DNA from: Ilyonectria destructans
Lineage: Eukaryota; Ascomycota; Sordariomycetes; Hypocreales; Nectriaceae
Direction of reading: 5' to 3'
DNA length: 64,000 bases
NCBI GenBank assembly: GCA_020740775.1
Contig: JAHEWK010000009.1
Location: 1,922,001-1,986,000 of the forward strand
Shown: piece after piece, positions 1 through 10,722 of the stretch
Position numbering within the stretch: the first letter of the stretch is position 1
How the letters are laid out: each line of letters begins with the position of its first letter
Notes under the pieces: model-generated
Databases searched by the model: none
What the model was told of the DNA's origin: nothing
What the model saw: only the letters and a program-made list of their open reading frames with translations
Made by a program: the position numbers and the translations under genes

Positions 1-1392
1 TGATCCTGGTCCTTGAAGAAGAATAGCAGATAATGGCTGCCGGTGCGTTCTCGGGGAGCCACTTCTTGACTAAATACCTCGTAAGGACGGATTTCCTGCA
101 CCTAGAATCCGCTGATACGATCAAGAGCCTGAGTCTGTGTCTAACCACGAGTCGAGTTTCTTCTGTTTCAGGAACCGATTGCAGGTGCCTTCGGCTCGAT
201 CCTCAAAGCGGTCTCGGTACCACTCGTAGGACACATTACTGTCTTTGGATACTAAGCGAAAGGCTTGAAGGCATTTCATCTCCTCATTCGACAGCCGGTC
301 TTTCTGGTCTTTCATGGCAATCTCCATATGTCTGGTAGCGACACCCAGCTGTTTTGACACGATGCTCAAGTACTGTGTCATGATCTCCTGGGTTTTGGAA
401 GCGGTGTCATCGAGAGATTTCAGTCTCTGCTGCGATTCTAAGTCGATGATAATCTTGAAAGTTTTGTCGACCCCAGCTGCAACCTCGTTGATTTTGCCCA
501 TAATCCCTCCCAGTCGTCGTGTCGGACTAGGTCGCGGCCGTAGTTCTTGTGTCGGGACCGATAGAAGCGCAAAGCTGTGCGAACTTGGACATCTATGATC
601 TTCTTGTAGAGGTCGACGATCTGGCCCTGCATTTGCTGCTCCAACTGCTTGGTGGCTTTACCCTGCCTAATGACTTGTAGTAGAAGAGGTTTAAGGGCGG
701 TATAGTATTCGGGATGGATGCGACCTCGACAAAACCATCGCTATTCGCTTCCTCGGCTGTCTGTGGGTTTTTGAGAAGTGTTAGTAGGAGGGACACGCCA
801 ACCCAGGCGATGGATGCTTCTGGAGATGCCTTGACAACAACATCGATGAGAGAATTCGCCCACATCGCGAACTCGGTAATTTTTGCAATTCCCGCCCACG
901 GATCAATCAGGTATCTAGCTCTTAGATCATCCACTGCTTTCTGGCCTTGTTCAATTACCGCACCCATCTTGGCACGGCGAGCCTGTCGGTCGAAGGTGGG
1001 CTGACAAGTTGTCTCGGGGCCTTCGTCGGTTCCGTTGGAAGGATCGCCGTCATCCTCGGAGTTCAGCACCCGGTCGAGCAATGCCTCATACTTTTCCACC
1101 AACTCAGCTTCATCTTGTATCAGGGAATCGTATGCGCGGTCCCAGAGCGAGTCTGGAACTTCCGGCGTCTCCTGTACTTGGGTGAGAGAAGACTGGCGGC
1201 GGGCGAGGCATCGGTGATGGCATCAGGGATGGCAGCATCGTCGGCTTGGGTGTCGAGTTGAATTTTCCCCCGCAATCTGTCGAACAACTCGCGAACTCTA
1301 GGGTATCTGAATGGAGCCGTAGAGCGCGTCGGCGGTGGGGACGGCGGTGGCGGCAATCCGCCTTGCTTTCGGCGTCGAGGAAAGAGTCCCAT
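1..1392 (-). pseudogene. NLR (NACHT N-terminal type) pseudogene, cut by the window edge
   Basis: This is the N-terminal part of a fungal NLR-like STAND protein. Such proteins carry an all-helical N-terminal domain before a NACHT NTPase and act in non-self recognition. The start at 1392 gives MGLFPRRRK. Family-like segments follow in shifting frames: SLWDRAYDSLIQDEAELVEK near 1150-1095, YTALKPLLLQVIRQGKATKQ near 700-640, and VSYEWYRDRFEDRAEGTCNR near 245-185. The frame changes near 1180, 705, 497 and 125. I see no credible introns at those points, so these look like indels. The P-loop just past the last shift reads ADSRCRKS, where the family has about ADPGCGKS, so two P-loop glycines are arginine. 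The rest of the NACHT domain and any repeats lie left of the window. The family assignment is by pattern memory. The decay is read directly from the sequence. Confidence 0.8.
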
Positions 1393-2394
1393 CGGGAGCT
1401 TCTTGGCCAGCCTTGGAAGTTAGTTGTTTGTCGTGCAATATCTCGATTCTAGACAGGTGCCAAGCCTCAATTGAGGCAGCCTCGCACGCCATTTGGCGGG
1501 TGGCGCATGGTTGATGCATATCAGCAGCCGCTCGTGTGGTGGCCCCAAGTCTGGCCGGCTTTTCAATTCAGCTCTTAACTCCGCCGGTCTTTTGAAGAGA
1601 TCTCCACGACTAGGGACATAGGGCAGAACGAAAAAGGTATGCATAGCCGGTCTCCCCACAGTTCAGCGGATCTAGTTGACTCCGGGGCGATCTGATAACT
1701 TTGAGTGAACGTTGGGATGAATGAAGATTTTATCTCAGTCGTGCAAGACCGCTATCCAATGCAGCCTCGTAATACATCATCACTGCCATCAGGTTTCATT
1801 TGCACCGCCTAGGTGAGCCATGTCCAACATCATTTATGGGCTAATGCGGATTCGGTTAGTAAAATGACTTAATTCTTTTCTCAAATAGTGGAATATCTGA
1901 GCCGTGGCCAACGTAGCATAGTAGAGGGTAATCTATCTTTTGTACTCCGCGTTTAGGACGCAGAGCCAAAATGGACCAAACGAGACCAAACTCGGCGTTC
2001 GTTTGTTTCCAACGGGATAATTGAAGCAGAAATATATCAGCCTTTGACCGTAGTGAAAGAGTACTATATGGTGACCACGCCGCCCTGCCTTATTTGCAAC
2101 CGTGTTTAATGGGTATGGCAACGCCAGCACGAGACAATACCATGCCTCACGAATGCGACCTGCTGGGTCGCATAGTTGCCTGACGGTCGCCTCTCGGTTG
2201 CCTGCCTTGGGCTGTGTTGATGACGCGTCCTGAACTGACACGTGGCTTGCGTAGTAAGGCTCGCAATCGGCGCAATCTCCAATAGACCGGCCACAAGTTC
2301 TTTCCCTCTTAGCCTTCATGTTTCTATGACAGGCAATTTTCATCAATAAAACCTCCCCTTATCTCACTCGGAAGCACCTGATAGCCAAGCAACA
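1393..2394. other. Intergenic, no gene recognised
   Basis: About 1 kb separates the NLR pseudogene from the TPR-CHAT start. The open frames here resemble no family I know. I looked in particular for a small gasdermin-like gene, because fungal gasdermins often sit beside CHAT or subtilisin protease genes, and saw none. Confidence 0.5.
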
Positions 2395-5300
2395 ATGGCG
2401 AACCCATCATCACCCGTAGACCCATCAAGCGACGGTGATGCTTCCCTATCCCGAGATCAATCCGTTCAAATGCCACTGCTTGAGCTCTTCAACGGTCTGC
2501 TCGAGGAGTACAGGCTGGTGGAGAATCTGGACGACCTGGACAGCGCGATCCATCAACTACAAGACGATTTCGGACCGAGCGCGGGAATCGAGAGTACACA
2601 GTCACTCCTGCGTATCGCGGCCGCGTATGAAGAGAAGCACAGGAGAACAGGAATGCTTGAATATCAACAAGCTTCAGCCATGCTACTTCTTGAATCGGTC
2701 AATGCAATCCCGGACGGTCATATATTGAATAAGCTCAAAATTCTTGGTTCCACAACAGCCCGCTTTGTATTGTTCGAACGCACACGATCAATGGATGACC
2801 TCTCTTTGGTCATACAGCAGCTACACACCATGCTTGAAACAACCAGTGGACACGACCAAATACAGGCACTAATATTCTATCGGCTTGGAGTTGCTCGGGA
2901 CAAGGAATTCGAACTCACTGAGAAGATGACGGCCTTGGATGAGATGATTCGCAATTACAAATCATCACTCAGGTTGACTCCCAAGTCCGATCCAGAATGG
3001 CTACATCGGGCTAATTGCCTTTTCAGTGCAGCACACATCAAGTATAATAGGACAAGACAAGCACAAGATCTCCAAACCGCGATTAGATACCAAGAACTCA
3101 GGCTCGATGGCATGCCTGAAGACGATACTATGAGAACTCTGCAACTCGGGTTGCTCGGATCGCTGTACTTTGATTTACATCGCAAGACAACGGACTTGGA
3201 GCATCTGGAGAAGTCTATCGATATCTTCGAGGATGTTCTCTATATTTTACCAGAGGACCATACAGAGAGACCAGCGGCGCTTTTGACACAGGCGAGAGCA
3301 TACGTCGCCATGTGGCAAATCAAAGACGAAGTGGCATTTCTGGAAGTCGCGGCCCGGCAGTTGAAGCAGTCGCTCGACAACATCCCAGAAGATGCTCCCA
3401 TTCGGGAGTCATTGATACCCTTCGCCGCAAAAATATGGCACTACTTGTACGGAATCAGTCAGGGAGGAGAAAGTCTCGAGACATCGTTGACCCTTTACGA
3501 AAAAGAGCTGGGACTCCTATCGAATGACTCTCCCGAGCGCCAAGGCTTGCTTTGTGTCCTTGCGGACCTCGCTTTCGACAAGGGTAAGCGAACACTGAAG
3601 GCTGTGGACATTGCTGCAGCGACTACTAGGCTCTGGCAACTGCAATGCAACATGCCGAGCAATGACCCCGAGCGACAAAGAATTGAGAGGATGTTGTTAG
3701 AACTTATTTTGCATGACAGAATGCAATCCGAAGCACCTCCCGGAGCACCTCCCACAAACTCTGATTTGATCATACATGGTCAGAGCGGACTGGCGGTCAG
3801 GACCATGAAACCTCTCAATCCCCATCGAGAAAAGCTTATGAGAAGACTTTTAGAAAACGGAGCGGAAACGAAACATGCAGCAGCAACGAAAGAATGGATT
3901 CAGGAGTCGGAGGACGTTCTGCAAAATATGTCACCGGACGATCCACGGCATGGATTGGAGCTACTACAGCTTGGAATGAGCTACGTTGAAATGTATCGAC
4001 AATCGAAAGTGATGCAACACCTGGATCAAGCTATTAAATGCTTCCGCCAAGGGCTCTCAGTCGAATCGGGGAACAAGCACAACCATTACATGTTGCATGG
4101 TCTTACAATTGCCCTTTGGATAGCGTATGGTGCTACGAACCTCGAAAAAGATCTCAATGTCGCCATCGAGACATCGCAAAAGTGCCTGGCTTCTGGTATA
4201 GACCAACTGCCGCAATGTCAATTGATCAGTACCGGTCTTCTGTTTCGGTACTCGAAAACGGGCAACGAGGCGGATTTAGACCTATCTCTGCAGATGCGCC
4301 AAAAATCACTAGCCCTCATGCCTAACGACGACAAGAATCGTGCATCGATGCTCCACGGCATCGGAGTGATCTTCTTAGAAAGAAGTACCGGCAAAGGCGC
4401 ATTTTCAGATCTCGAGGTGGGCATAGAACATTTGGGAGAAGCCGTGCAAGCATGTTCCTCGCAGCATCATGACCGATCACTGTACCTAAGTGATTTGGGA
4501 CGTGCATACAAAGCTCGATACCTCAGAACCTCTGACACAAAAGATATGGATATGGCTATTCAGCGACTGCTAGAAGCTGTGGAAACGTCCGAGGACAACA
4601 CGGTAGACAGAGCAATCTGCTTGGCGAATCTAGCAGAAGGCTACGGATTCAGGTTTCATGTCTCCGAAGCTATGTCAGATCTCGACCTCGCCATCGACTA
4701 TTACAAAAAGGCTATACACCTCGAGGACCTCCACGGTGAGGGGCAAAATAAGCCAAGAGTGTTGGGTTGCCTAGGTAATGCCTATGCGGTCGGGTATTTA
4801 CACAACGGAGATGCTCGACATTGGGAGCTGGGTAGAAGTTGTCTCGAAAACGCAATAAACCAGATGCCGAAGGATCTCTTCCTGCGAGGAGTGTACCTTT
4901 GGCATCTTGGAACGGGATACCACGTTGCATTTCAGAGAACAAGACAAAATGAAGACCTCCAGAAAGCGATATCATTCCTAGAGGAGGCGCTGTCTTGCTC
5001 CCATTACCGGCTCAATGCGAGAACCGTGGCTTGTGAGTCCCTCATTGAGATTTATTCAAGCCTCAAGGACTGGACTCAGGCTTATCGCACCGCTTCCACC
5101 TTGTTCTCGCTCATTCCTCTCGTTATGGCTCGGTCACTCGAAAACTCGGATAAGCAGTTGATTGCGACTCGATTTGTGGGCTTTGCTTCCGATGCGGCAG
5201 CTATAGCTCTGTTAGCAGGAGAAAGCCCTTATGCTGCGCTACGACTTCTTGAGACTGGTCGAGGACTCATCATGAGCTCGCTTCTCGGGCTTCGCTCCGA

Positions 5301-6636
5301 TATAGACGACCTCCAACAGGATCGCCCAGAGCTAGCGGAGGAGTATCTCAAGTTCAGGGATCAAATCGACTCTGTCAAGGGCAGCCTCAGTAACCCTGCT
5401 GCGGCTTGGCTACCTGTTAACCAGCCTGAATACCGTCACAATGCGGCAAAGGAGCTGGAGCGAGTTATCAAGACTGTTCGCGGTTTGCCTGGTTTTGATT
5501 CGTTTCTTCAAGAACCATCAGAGGAGGATATGAGATCTGCCGCGGCCTTCGGGCCCATTGTTGTCATCAATGTCAGTCAGCACAGGTGTGATGCGATAAT
5601 CGTCGAGGCGGACGGCATTAGGTCCCAATGCCTCCCTAAGATGACAATGCAAGACATAAAGGCCAGATCCGAAGCTACCACGGGCGTATCATCACTGAAT
5701 AGCGAGGTGCTAGAGTGGCTTTGGGATGGAATCGTGGAGCCCGTACTTGATAACGTTGGTCTTACAAGCTCACCTACTGGCGACTGGCCACGCATCTGCT
5801 GGATTCCTACTGGACCTCTTGTTCATCTTCCCCTCCATGCAGCCGGGTATCATCAGTTTGCGCGCGGCAAGACCATCCTTGACCGTGCCATCTCTTCATA
5901 CAGCATCTCTCTAACAGCGCTGGTGCAGAACCACACTTACCGCCAGAAGTCAGAGGCTAGTCGGAAGCCGGAACATGCTGTGCTCATTGGGATGAAAGAG
6001 CTGCATAACGCGCCGAAGGAGATTGAGGAGGTGGCCAGGATCTGTCAAGAGATGCAGGTACAGAAGCCAGATCCTTGTACTAAGAAGGTCCTCAAAGCTC
6101 TGAAGGATTGCGATATATTTCATTTCGCCGGCCATGGTTCGAGCAATGCTTTGGATCCATCGAAGAGCGCGCTGATTTTGAACAATCAAGACCGCCTTAC
6201 TGTGTCTAGTTTGTTTGATATAAACCTCCACAAACAGAAGCCATTCCTCGCGTTCCTGTCAGCGTGTAGCACAGGCCAAATCAGACAAGACAAGCTCGTG
6301 GACGAAGGCCTCCATCTTATCGCAGGGTGTCAGGTCGCAGGGTTCCAGCACGTCATTGGGACGCTATGGGAGGTCAACGACGCATTGTGTATTGAGGTGG
6401 CGAGGATGACGTATGAGTGGATGCACAAGAATGGAATGAGCGACGACTCGGTCAGCGAGGGACTGCACCGAGCAATCAGGCAGCTTCGCATGAATTGGGT
6501 TCGAGATTGCGAGCACAGAACTCGTGTTGCTATAGGCGCTGATGGATCTCGGACTAACGGAGGTCAGATGAGAGATATTGTAGTTGTGGAGGAGGGGCCT
6601 CTTTTATGGGTCCCTTATATTCATTACGGTTTCTAA
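2395..6636 (+). CDS. TPR-repeat protein with C-terminal CHAT cysteine protease domain
   Basis: This is a single uninterrupted frame of 1413 residues. Residues about 30-920 are helical TPR-like repeats, with recurring patterns such as DLDLAIDYYKKAIHLEDL and LANLAEGYGFRF. The last ~350 residues form a CHAT domain, the caspase-like fold named for HetF-associated proteins with TPRs. The dyad is visible: His1247 in FHFAGHG and Cys1291 in FLSACSTG, followed by GTLWEVNDALC, which is also characteristic. CHAT proteins are proteases, and in several fungi they lie beside NLR or gasdermin genes and act in regulated cell death. That role is inferred here. No signal peptide or membrane segment is seen, so it is probably cytosolic. 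The start codon is the first ATG of the frame and gives MANPSSPVD. The substrate is unknown. The neighbour is a broken NLR, so any functional partnership may be lost. Confidence 0.9.
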   Translation: MANPSSPVDPSSDGDASLSRDQSVQMPLLELFNGLLEEYRLVENLDDLDSAIHQLQDDFGPSAGIESTQSLLRIAAAYEEKHRRTGMLEYQQASAMLLLESVNAIPDGHILNKLKILGSTTARFVLFERTRSMDDLSLVIQQLHTMLETTSGHDQIQALIFYRLGVARDKEFELTEKMTALDEMIRNYKSSLRLTPKSDPEWLHRANCLFSAAHIKYNRTRQAQDLQTAIRYQELRLDGMPEDDTMRTLQLGLLGSLYFDLHRKTTDLEHLEKSIDIFEDVLYILPEDHTERPAALLTQARAYVAMWQIKDEVAFLEVAARQLKQSLDNIPEDAPIRESLIPFAAKIWHYLYGISQGGESLETSLTLYEKELGLLSNDSPERQGLLCVLADLAFDKGKRTLKAVDIAAATTRLWQLQCNMPSNDPERQRIERMLLELILHDRMQSEAPPGAPPTNSDLIIHGQSGLAVRTMKPLNPHREKLMRRLLENGAETKHAAATKEWIQESEDVLQNMSPDDPRHGLELLQLGMSYVEMYRQSKVMQHLDQAIKCFRQGLSVESGNKHNHYMLHGLTIALWIAYGATNLEKDLNVAIETSQKCLASGIDQLPQCQLISTGLLFRYSKTGNEADLDLSLQMRQKSLALMPNDDKNRASMLHGIGVIFLERSTGKGAFSDLEVGIEHLGEAVQACSSQHHDRSLYLSDLGRAYKARYLRTSDTKDMDMAIQRLLEAVETSEDNTVDRAICLANLAEGYGFRFHVSEAMSDLDLAIDYYKKAIHLEDLHGEGQNKPRVLGCLGNAYAVGYLHNGDARHWELGRSCLENAINQMPKDLFLRGVYLWHLGTGYHVAFQRTRQNEDLQKAISFLEEALSCSHYRLNARTVACESLIEIYSSLKDWTQAYRTASTLFSLIPLVMARSLENSDKQLIATRFVGFASDAAAIALLAGESPYAALRLLETGRGLIMSSLLGLRSDIDDLQQDRPELAEEYLKFRDQIDSVKGSLSNPAAAWLPVNQPEYRHNAAKELERVIKTVRGLPGFDSFLQEPSEEDMRSAAAFGPIVVINVSQHRCDAIIVEADGIRSQCLPKMTMQDIKARSEATTGVSSLNSEVLEWLWDGIVEPVLDNVGLTSSPTGDWPRICWIPTGPLVHLPLHAAGYHQFARGKTILDRAISSYSISLTALVQNHTYRQKSEASRKPEHAVLIGMKELHNAPKEIEEVARICQEMQVQKPDPCTKKVLKALKDCDIFHFAGHGSSNALDPSKSALILNNQDRLTVSSLFDINLHKQKPFLAFLSACSTGQIRQDKLVDEGLHLIAGCQVAGFQHVIGTLWEVNDALCIEVARMTYEWMHKNGMSDDSVSEGLHRAIRQLRMNWVRDCEHRTRVAIGADGSRTNGGQMRDIVVVEEGPLLWVPYIHYGF

Positions 6637-7365
6637 GTTATCGTTGGACATAATATAATGAAGTTCGCTCCAGGAGACTTATAACTTGGAAATATGTAAC
6701 GATGTTTCAGTATTCAAGTAAATTAGTCTAGTTTTTTTCAACTTCAATTTTAACACACTTACCCTAAACGAGAGACTTAAGCCAGGTGCAGAAAAGTACA
6801 CTGTAATACCTATGCGTAAATAGAGTATTTAATTTACCCGCATATTCCTAGATCACTGGGAATTCTTTGTTTATTGAGTCCTCTTGAAGTATTATTATAA
6901 TGGAAGGCAATTAGCTGTTTATTTCAGCCGCCCCAGTTTGCAGCATAGAAGCGGGAGCAACACTAAGCACTGAATGATCTCGGAATTTGCAACGAAATAA
7001 AGTAAAATAGTGATCAGTAATATTTTGGGTTTAAATAATGTTTTAAAATCATGTTACTTGTCTCTATTGCACTTACATGGGATTCTGTCTCATCGTAATC
7101 AGAGGACATAGTGTAAGATCTGTAGCAATACTTGCAACTAAAACCGCACTTCGTAGGCTAAAACAAGAAAGAGCATACATAATGCATGAAGAATAAAATG
7201 TGAGCGTAGGTGAATAAATACGACAAGTTGTAGTGCAAAGAATGACATTAATTTTATGACTTAAATAGAAGTCCCTCGGGGCGGTAGAATGCAACATTAT
7301 ATCATCCCATGCAAGATGAGCCCATTCCCTGTCTCTTTGTTGACCTCGTCCTCGCTGTCTACCAA
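6637..7365. other. AT-rich intergenic stretch
   Basis: This interval between the CHAT gene and the ferroxidase 3' end is clearly richer in A and T than the flanking genes, with T runs and TTTAAATA-like stretches. No coding frame is convincing. It may hold both 3' UTRs and an old decayed repeat. The sequence shows only the base composition. Confidence 0.5.
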
Positions 7366-9549
7366 TCATGCCCTCACGGCATTCGGAGGGGCAGCCGTGA
7401 TAGCGGCCTCATCGTGATACTGCTGATCCGCAGGCGAGTCACTGCTCGATTCGTTCCCCACGACGCTCTGCTCAGGAGTAGTCTCCTCGACCGGGGCGGA
7501 CATTCCATACCAGCCAACAACAGCGACGCCGAGAATACCGCAGATGCAGCTGAAGACCAAGGCGACGATGCCGCGGGGTGTGAATCTGATAAAGAATAGG
7601 GCGTTAGCGATGGTGGGGGAGGGGTCATTGATAAGGATGGGGTGACATACCCTGGGGGTAGAGTAGCAGGGGGGTGGTTCTCTCCGGTGAGGTCGAGATA
7701 GTCCATGTTTCCAGCGGCGTTGCCCTCAGTGGACACATTACCAGCCTTGCAAACTTCAAGATGGTTGCTGGGCAGGCTGATGGTCTTTTGCAGGTCGAGG
7801 GGAGCTTCGACAAAGGTGGCAATGAGGCCAGAGACAATGTGCCACTCGATATGGCAATGGAAGAGCCAGACGCCTAGAGCAGAGGTGCAAGTGTTAGCAA
7901 TCAAAACGGTAGATGGATCTGTGGGAAGGAAGACAGCTCAAGAAACGTACCTGGGTTATCAGCCCTGAATCGCAGAACAATGTTGCCAGTAGGCCACACG
8001 ACAAGGGTATCGCGGCGCATGGGGATTTGAGACAGCCCGCTTTCCTTGATGTTGAGGTCCTCAAAGGTACCCGCATCTTCCTCAGAACGGTACACAGCCT
8101 GGAAGGCATGACCGTGGAGATGGAAGGGGTGACGACCGGTATCGAGGTTGTTAAGTACAATCTGCACAATCTCGCCCTTCTCAAGTACCGTGGAGTGCGT
8201 ATAAGTGCCGTAAATAGCAGGGTTAGTGGCGTCCTCGCCGGCGTTCAGGGCCGTGTACAGAGTAGGGACCTTGGCAGCGCGGTAGGTGATGTTGTTGAAG
8301 AATGCGTAGTTCATGCCGTCGTGGAGGTTATCCATCATGACGTCAAACTGGACGATGCGGTCCGGCTCGGGGAGGAGCTCCATCCTATCGTACGGGATGA
8401 GCGTCATATCGTCAAAGGGGTTGAGCTCGTCGACGAAACTGGCGTTGGGGAAGGTCTTGCTGTCGTCGTAAACGAGCCAACCGGTCCTGTTGTAGTTCAA
8501 GTCGTCTGGAAGGACATCAAAGAGGGTCAGTCATTTGTTAGCTTGGATCAATAATTGGTCGGCGATGTACTCACTGTATCCATGCTGGTAACAATTGGGA
8601 AGTTCTTTGATGTGTCGTTCTTAGTCGTGAGGAGGAAGCTCACACGCTGGGCAGCGGAAAGATAAACCATCTCCGCGTCGGCGGACTCAGTATAGATACC
8701 ATCGACTTCAACAATGCGCATAGTGTGGCCTTCGATCCACAGATATTGGCCAGCAAAGGCTCCTATATTGACGACATCGAATCGATATGTCGTGTTAGGC
8801 TTGACAGGAAGTTTGAAGTCGATAGTGTCGTTCATAAGAGCGTTATTTGGGACTGGCTCAGCACCTGAAGGGTTTGACTTGACCATGAACAAGTTGTCAA
8901 TCAGATACTGCATCTCATGGTGATACCAATCAGAGAGGGTCAAGACCAGCTCCTCATCCACCTCATCCTGGTAGGGAAATTCGGGATCATTGATAATAAG
9001 AGGACCTCGAAGACCGTCTGGGTATTGGCCGTGAGAATGGGAGTGGTACCAGTAGGTACCGGGCTGCTGCACCTAGAGGGAGTTAGTATAGCTGAAAGCT
9101 TAACGTGGCACTAGAAGACATGTCTTACGGTAAAGTTGTAGGTAAAGGTAGATCCAGGCTCAATGCCGCATTGCACAACTCCACCGGGGCCATCCATGTG
9201 ATTGGTGCCATTCTGGAACAGTCCATGAAAGTGCAGCGACGTGGACTGGTTGCCGAGGCTGTTGTGGGCGTTGATGATGATGCGGTCGCCAACAGTAACA
9301 TTGATCATCTAAGAAACGCCACATGAGTTAAATCCGAGAAAATAGCTTTTTAGGTAGCGAGCTATCCAAGATAGGACATACTGGGATGGGCCATGCGCCA
9401 TTGATGCCAATGACCGGCCGCTCGAACTCGCCATCGGGATTGGCCCTGACCCAACCGATGTCAAAGTCATACTTGTGCGTATCGGCGTAGATCAGCGGGA
9501 GAACGGCCAGCAGACAGGCCGCCGTAGAGGGAAGGGAAGGGAGAAGCAT
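7366..9549 (-). CDS. fetC: Fet3-type ferroxidase (multicopper oxidase)
   Basis: Cell-surface multicopper oxidase that oxidises Fe(II) to Fe(III) for import by Ftr1, the core of reductive iron assimilation. Six exons: 9549-9382, 9308-9129, 9072-8571, 8505-7951, 7873-7651, 7585-7366, giving 615 residues. Copper ligands are visible in order: LHFHG (H82, H84), YHSHSHG (H126, H128), HPFHLHGH and FHCHIEWH. The N-terminus is a signal peptide ([19 protein letters not shown]). A C-terminal membrane helix begins GIVALVFSC, as in Fet3 and unlike secreted laccases. The exon 3 donor is uncertain: the stronger GTGAGT at 8574 breaks the frame, while GTACAT at 8570 restores it. The gene is divergent from Ftr1 across about 1.2 kb. 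Iron-repressed expression is expected (see the GATA sites). Confidence 0.92.
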
Positions 9550-10722
9550 TGCGAGAGAAGCATGAGAACTGCAAGACGGAAACGAGTGTAGACGCTCCCT
9601 CTACTTCATGCACACATATATGCAGAGCGTCAGACAACCACGGCAACGCGCCCTTGGCCTGATTACGCAGGGAGCCCGGGAGCTAGAGCTGGCCCGGTTA
9701 GGTAATTTGCACGGGGGGGCTCATTGTGGCCTGCTCTATCAGATGGATCAGATGGATAAGATGCGACGAGGCGAGAGGTGGACAAGGCCATGCGCGGTTA
9801 TTTTCTCTTCACGAGCCTATGCTTGGAGCCCGGATGGATCTTTTAGATTGGCCATGCATGCTGGCCAGCTCGACCGTTGTGGCATGGGTCTTGGCCCGAT
9901 GGATCTATCTGGATTCAGCTGGTCACCAGATGGTTCCACCCGCGCCTCCGCGCCGAGAAGCGCACTGCCGAAGACGGGCTACCGTTCCAGGACAGTGGTT
10001 CGAGTGGCGGTAGGCCGGAACGCAGTGGGTCACAGGGTCAGCGAGCTGCAGGGTTAGTCTGGCTCTTGAAATGTGCGGATCGAGGGCATTTTGGGGATGG
10101 TGTGTGGAGTCTGAATATCCCACGACCGCATCCCTCGCTTTGAAGAATCTGATATGGCACCACATCTAGTCCCCAAGCAACACGTAGCGAAGCTTTTCTA
10201 GCCTCTTGCGCCCTGCACATTCTGTGGATCGTCCGACACTGGGCCGGGATCCCCGACCCTCTTCCTCGGTCTCCGACGCCAGCTCCGAGTAGCATCAGGC
10301 CCAACATGCAACCATCCCTACTGGTGTTGGCGTAGAGACCACCAAAGGATCCCACCCGTTCGCTGAGCACATGGACCACGTTCAATAGAGTTGCTCACAA
10401 GTCTAAACGCCGCTTTCTGCCTGGCCCCATTCTCTTTGTCCGAAAAACCTCGCAAATCATCATCCCCCTCCCCCACGCCAGCTAACGGCGGTAATCCGGG
10501 AACGCGGTGTCACACGAGGGGAATACTCTAGCTTCGAGATCAGGGGTATGCTTGAATGTTAGGTTATCTCGGTGGCGTGTGCTGATTATCAGACCCGCAT
10601 GCACACAATTGTTATTATCAGATCAGATGGCAACTGAGAACATAGAGGCATCCTCCCGCTCTCCCAACCTGCAAACCGCAAGCACCTCTCTACCCTAGTG
10701 GACAAGACCCATCACCTTCACC
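9550..10722. promoter_or_regulatory. Divergent promoter between the ferroxidase and Ftr1 genes
   Basis: This 1.17-kb interval separates two head-to-head iron-uptake genes. It contains several GATA-factor sites (HGATAR): TGATAG (reverse) at 9736-9744 in context ATCTGATAG on the ferroxidase side, and AGATAA (reverse) at 10564-10569, TGATAA (reverse) near 10586-10592 and the exact site at 10615-10623 on the Ftr1 side. The open frames inside it resemble no protein. Confidence 0.6.
10615..10623 (-). promoter_or_regulatory. Exact SreA-type site ATCTGATAA upstream of Ftr1
   Basis: The plus strand reads TTATCAGAT, the complement of ATCTGATAA. It matches the ATCWGATAA consensus of the fungal iron repressor SreA/SRE. 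It lies 100 bp before the Ftr1 start, and a second near-match (GTCTGATAA) sits about 30 bp further upstream. Repression under iron sufficiency is inferred. Confidence 0.65.

Noticed and set aside
1933..2346. Reverse 137-codon frame next to the CHAT gene as a possible gasdermin-like partner
   Set aside because: The sequence has no resemblance to gasdermin-type proteins and is rich in Arg, Cys and His, as in chance frames.
8506..8574. GTGAGT at 8574 as the exon 3 donor in the ferroxidase
   Set aside because: It leads to a stop two codons into the next exon. The weaker GTACAT four bases on keeps the frame.
9608..10385. Overlapping open frames between ferroxidase and Ftr1
   Set aside because: They overlap each other on both strands, lack family content, and the interval is the shared promoter of the two iron genes.
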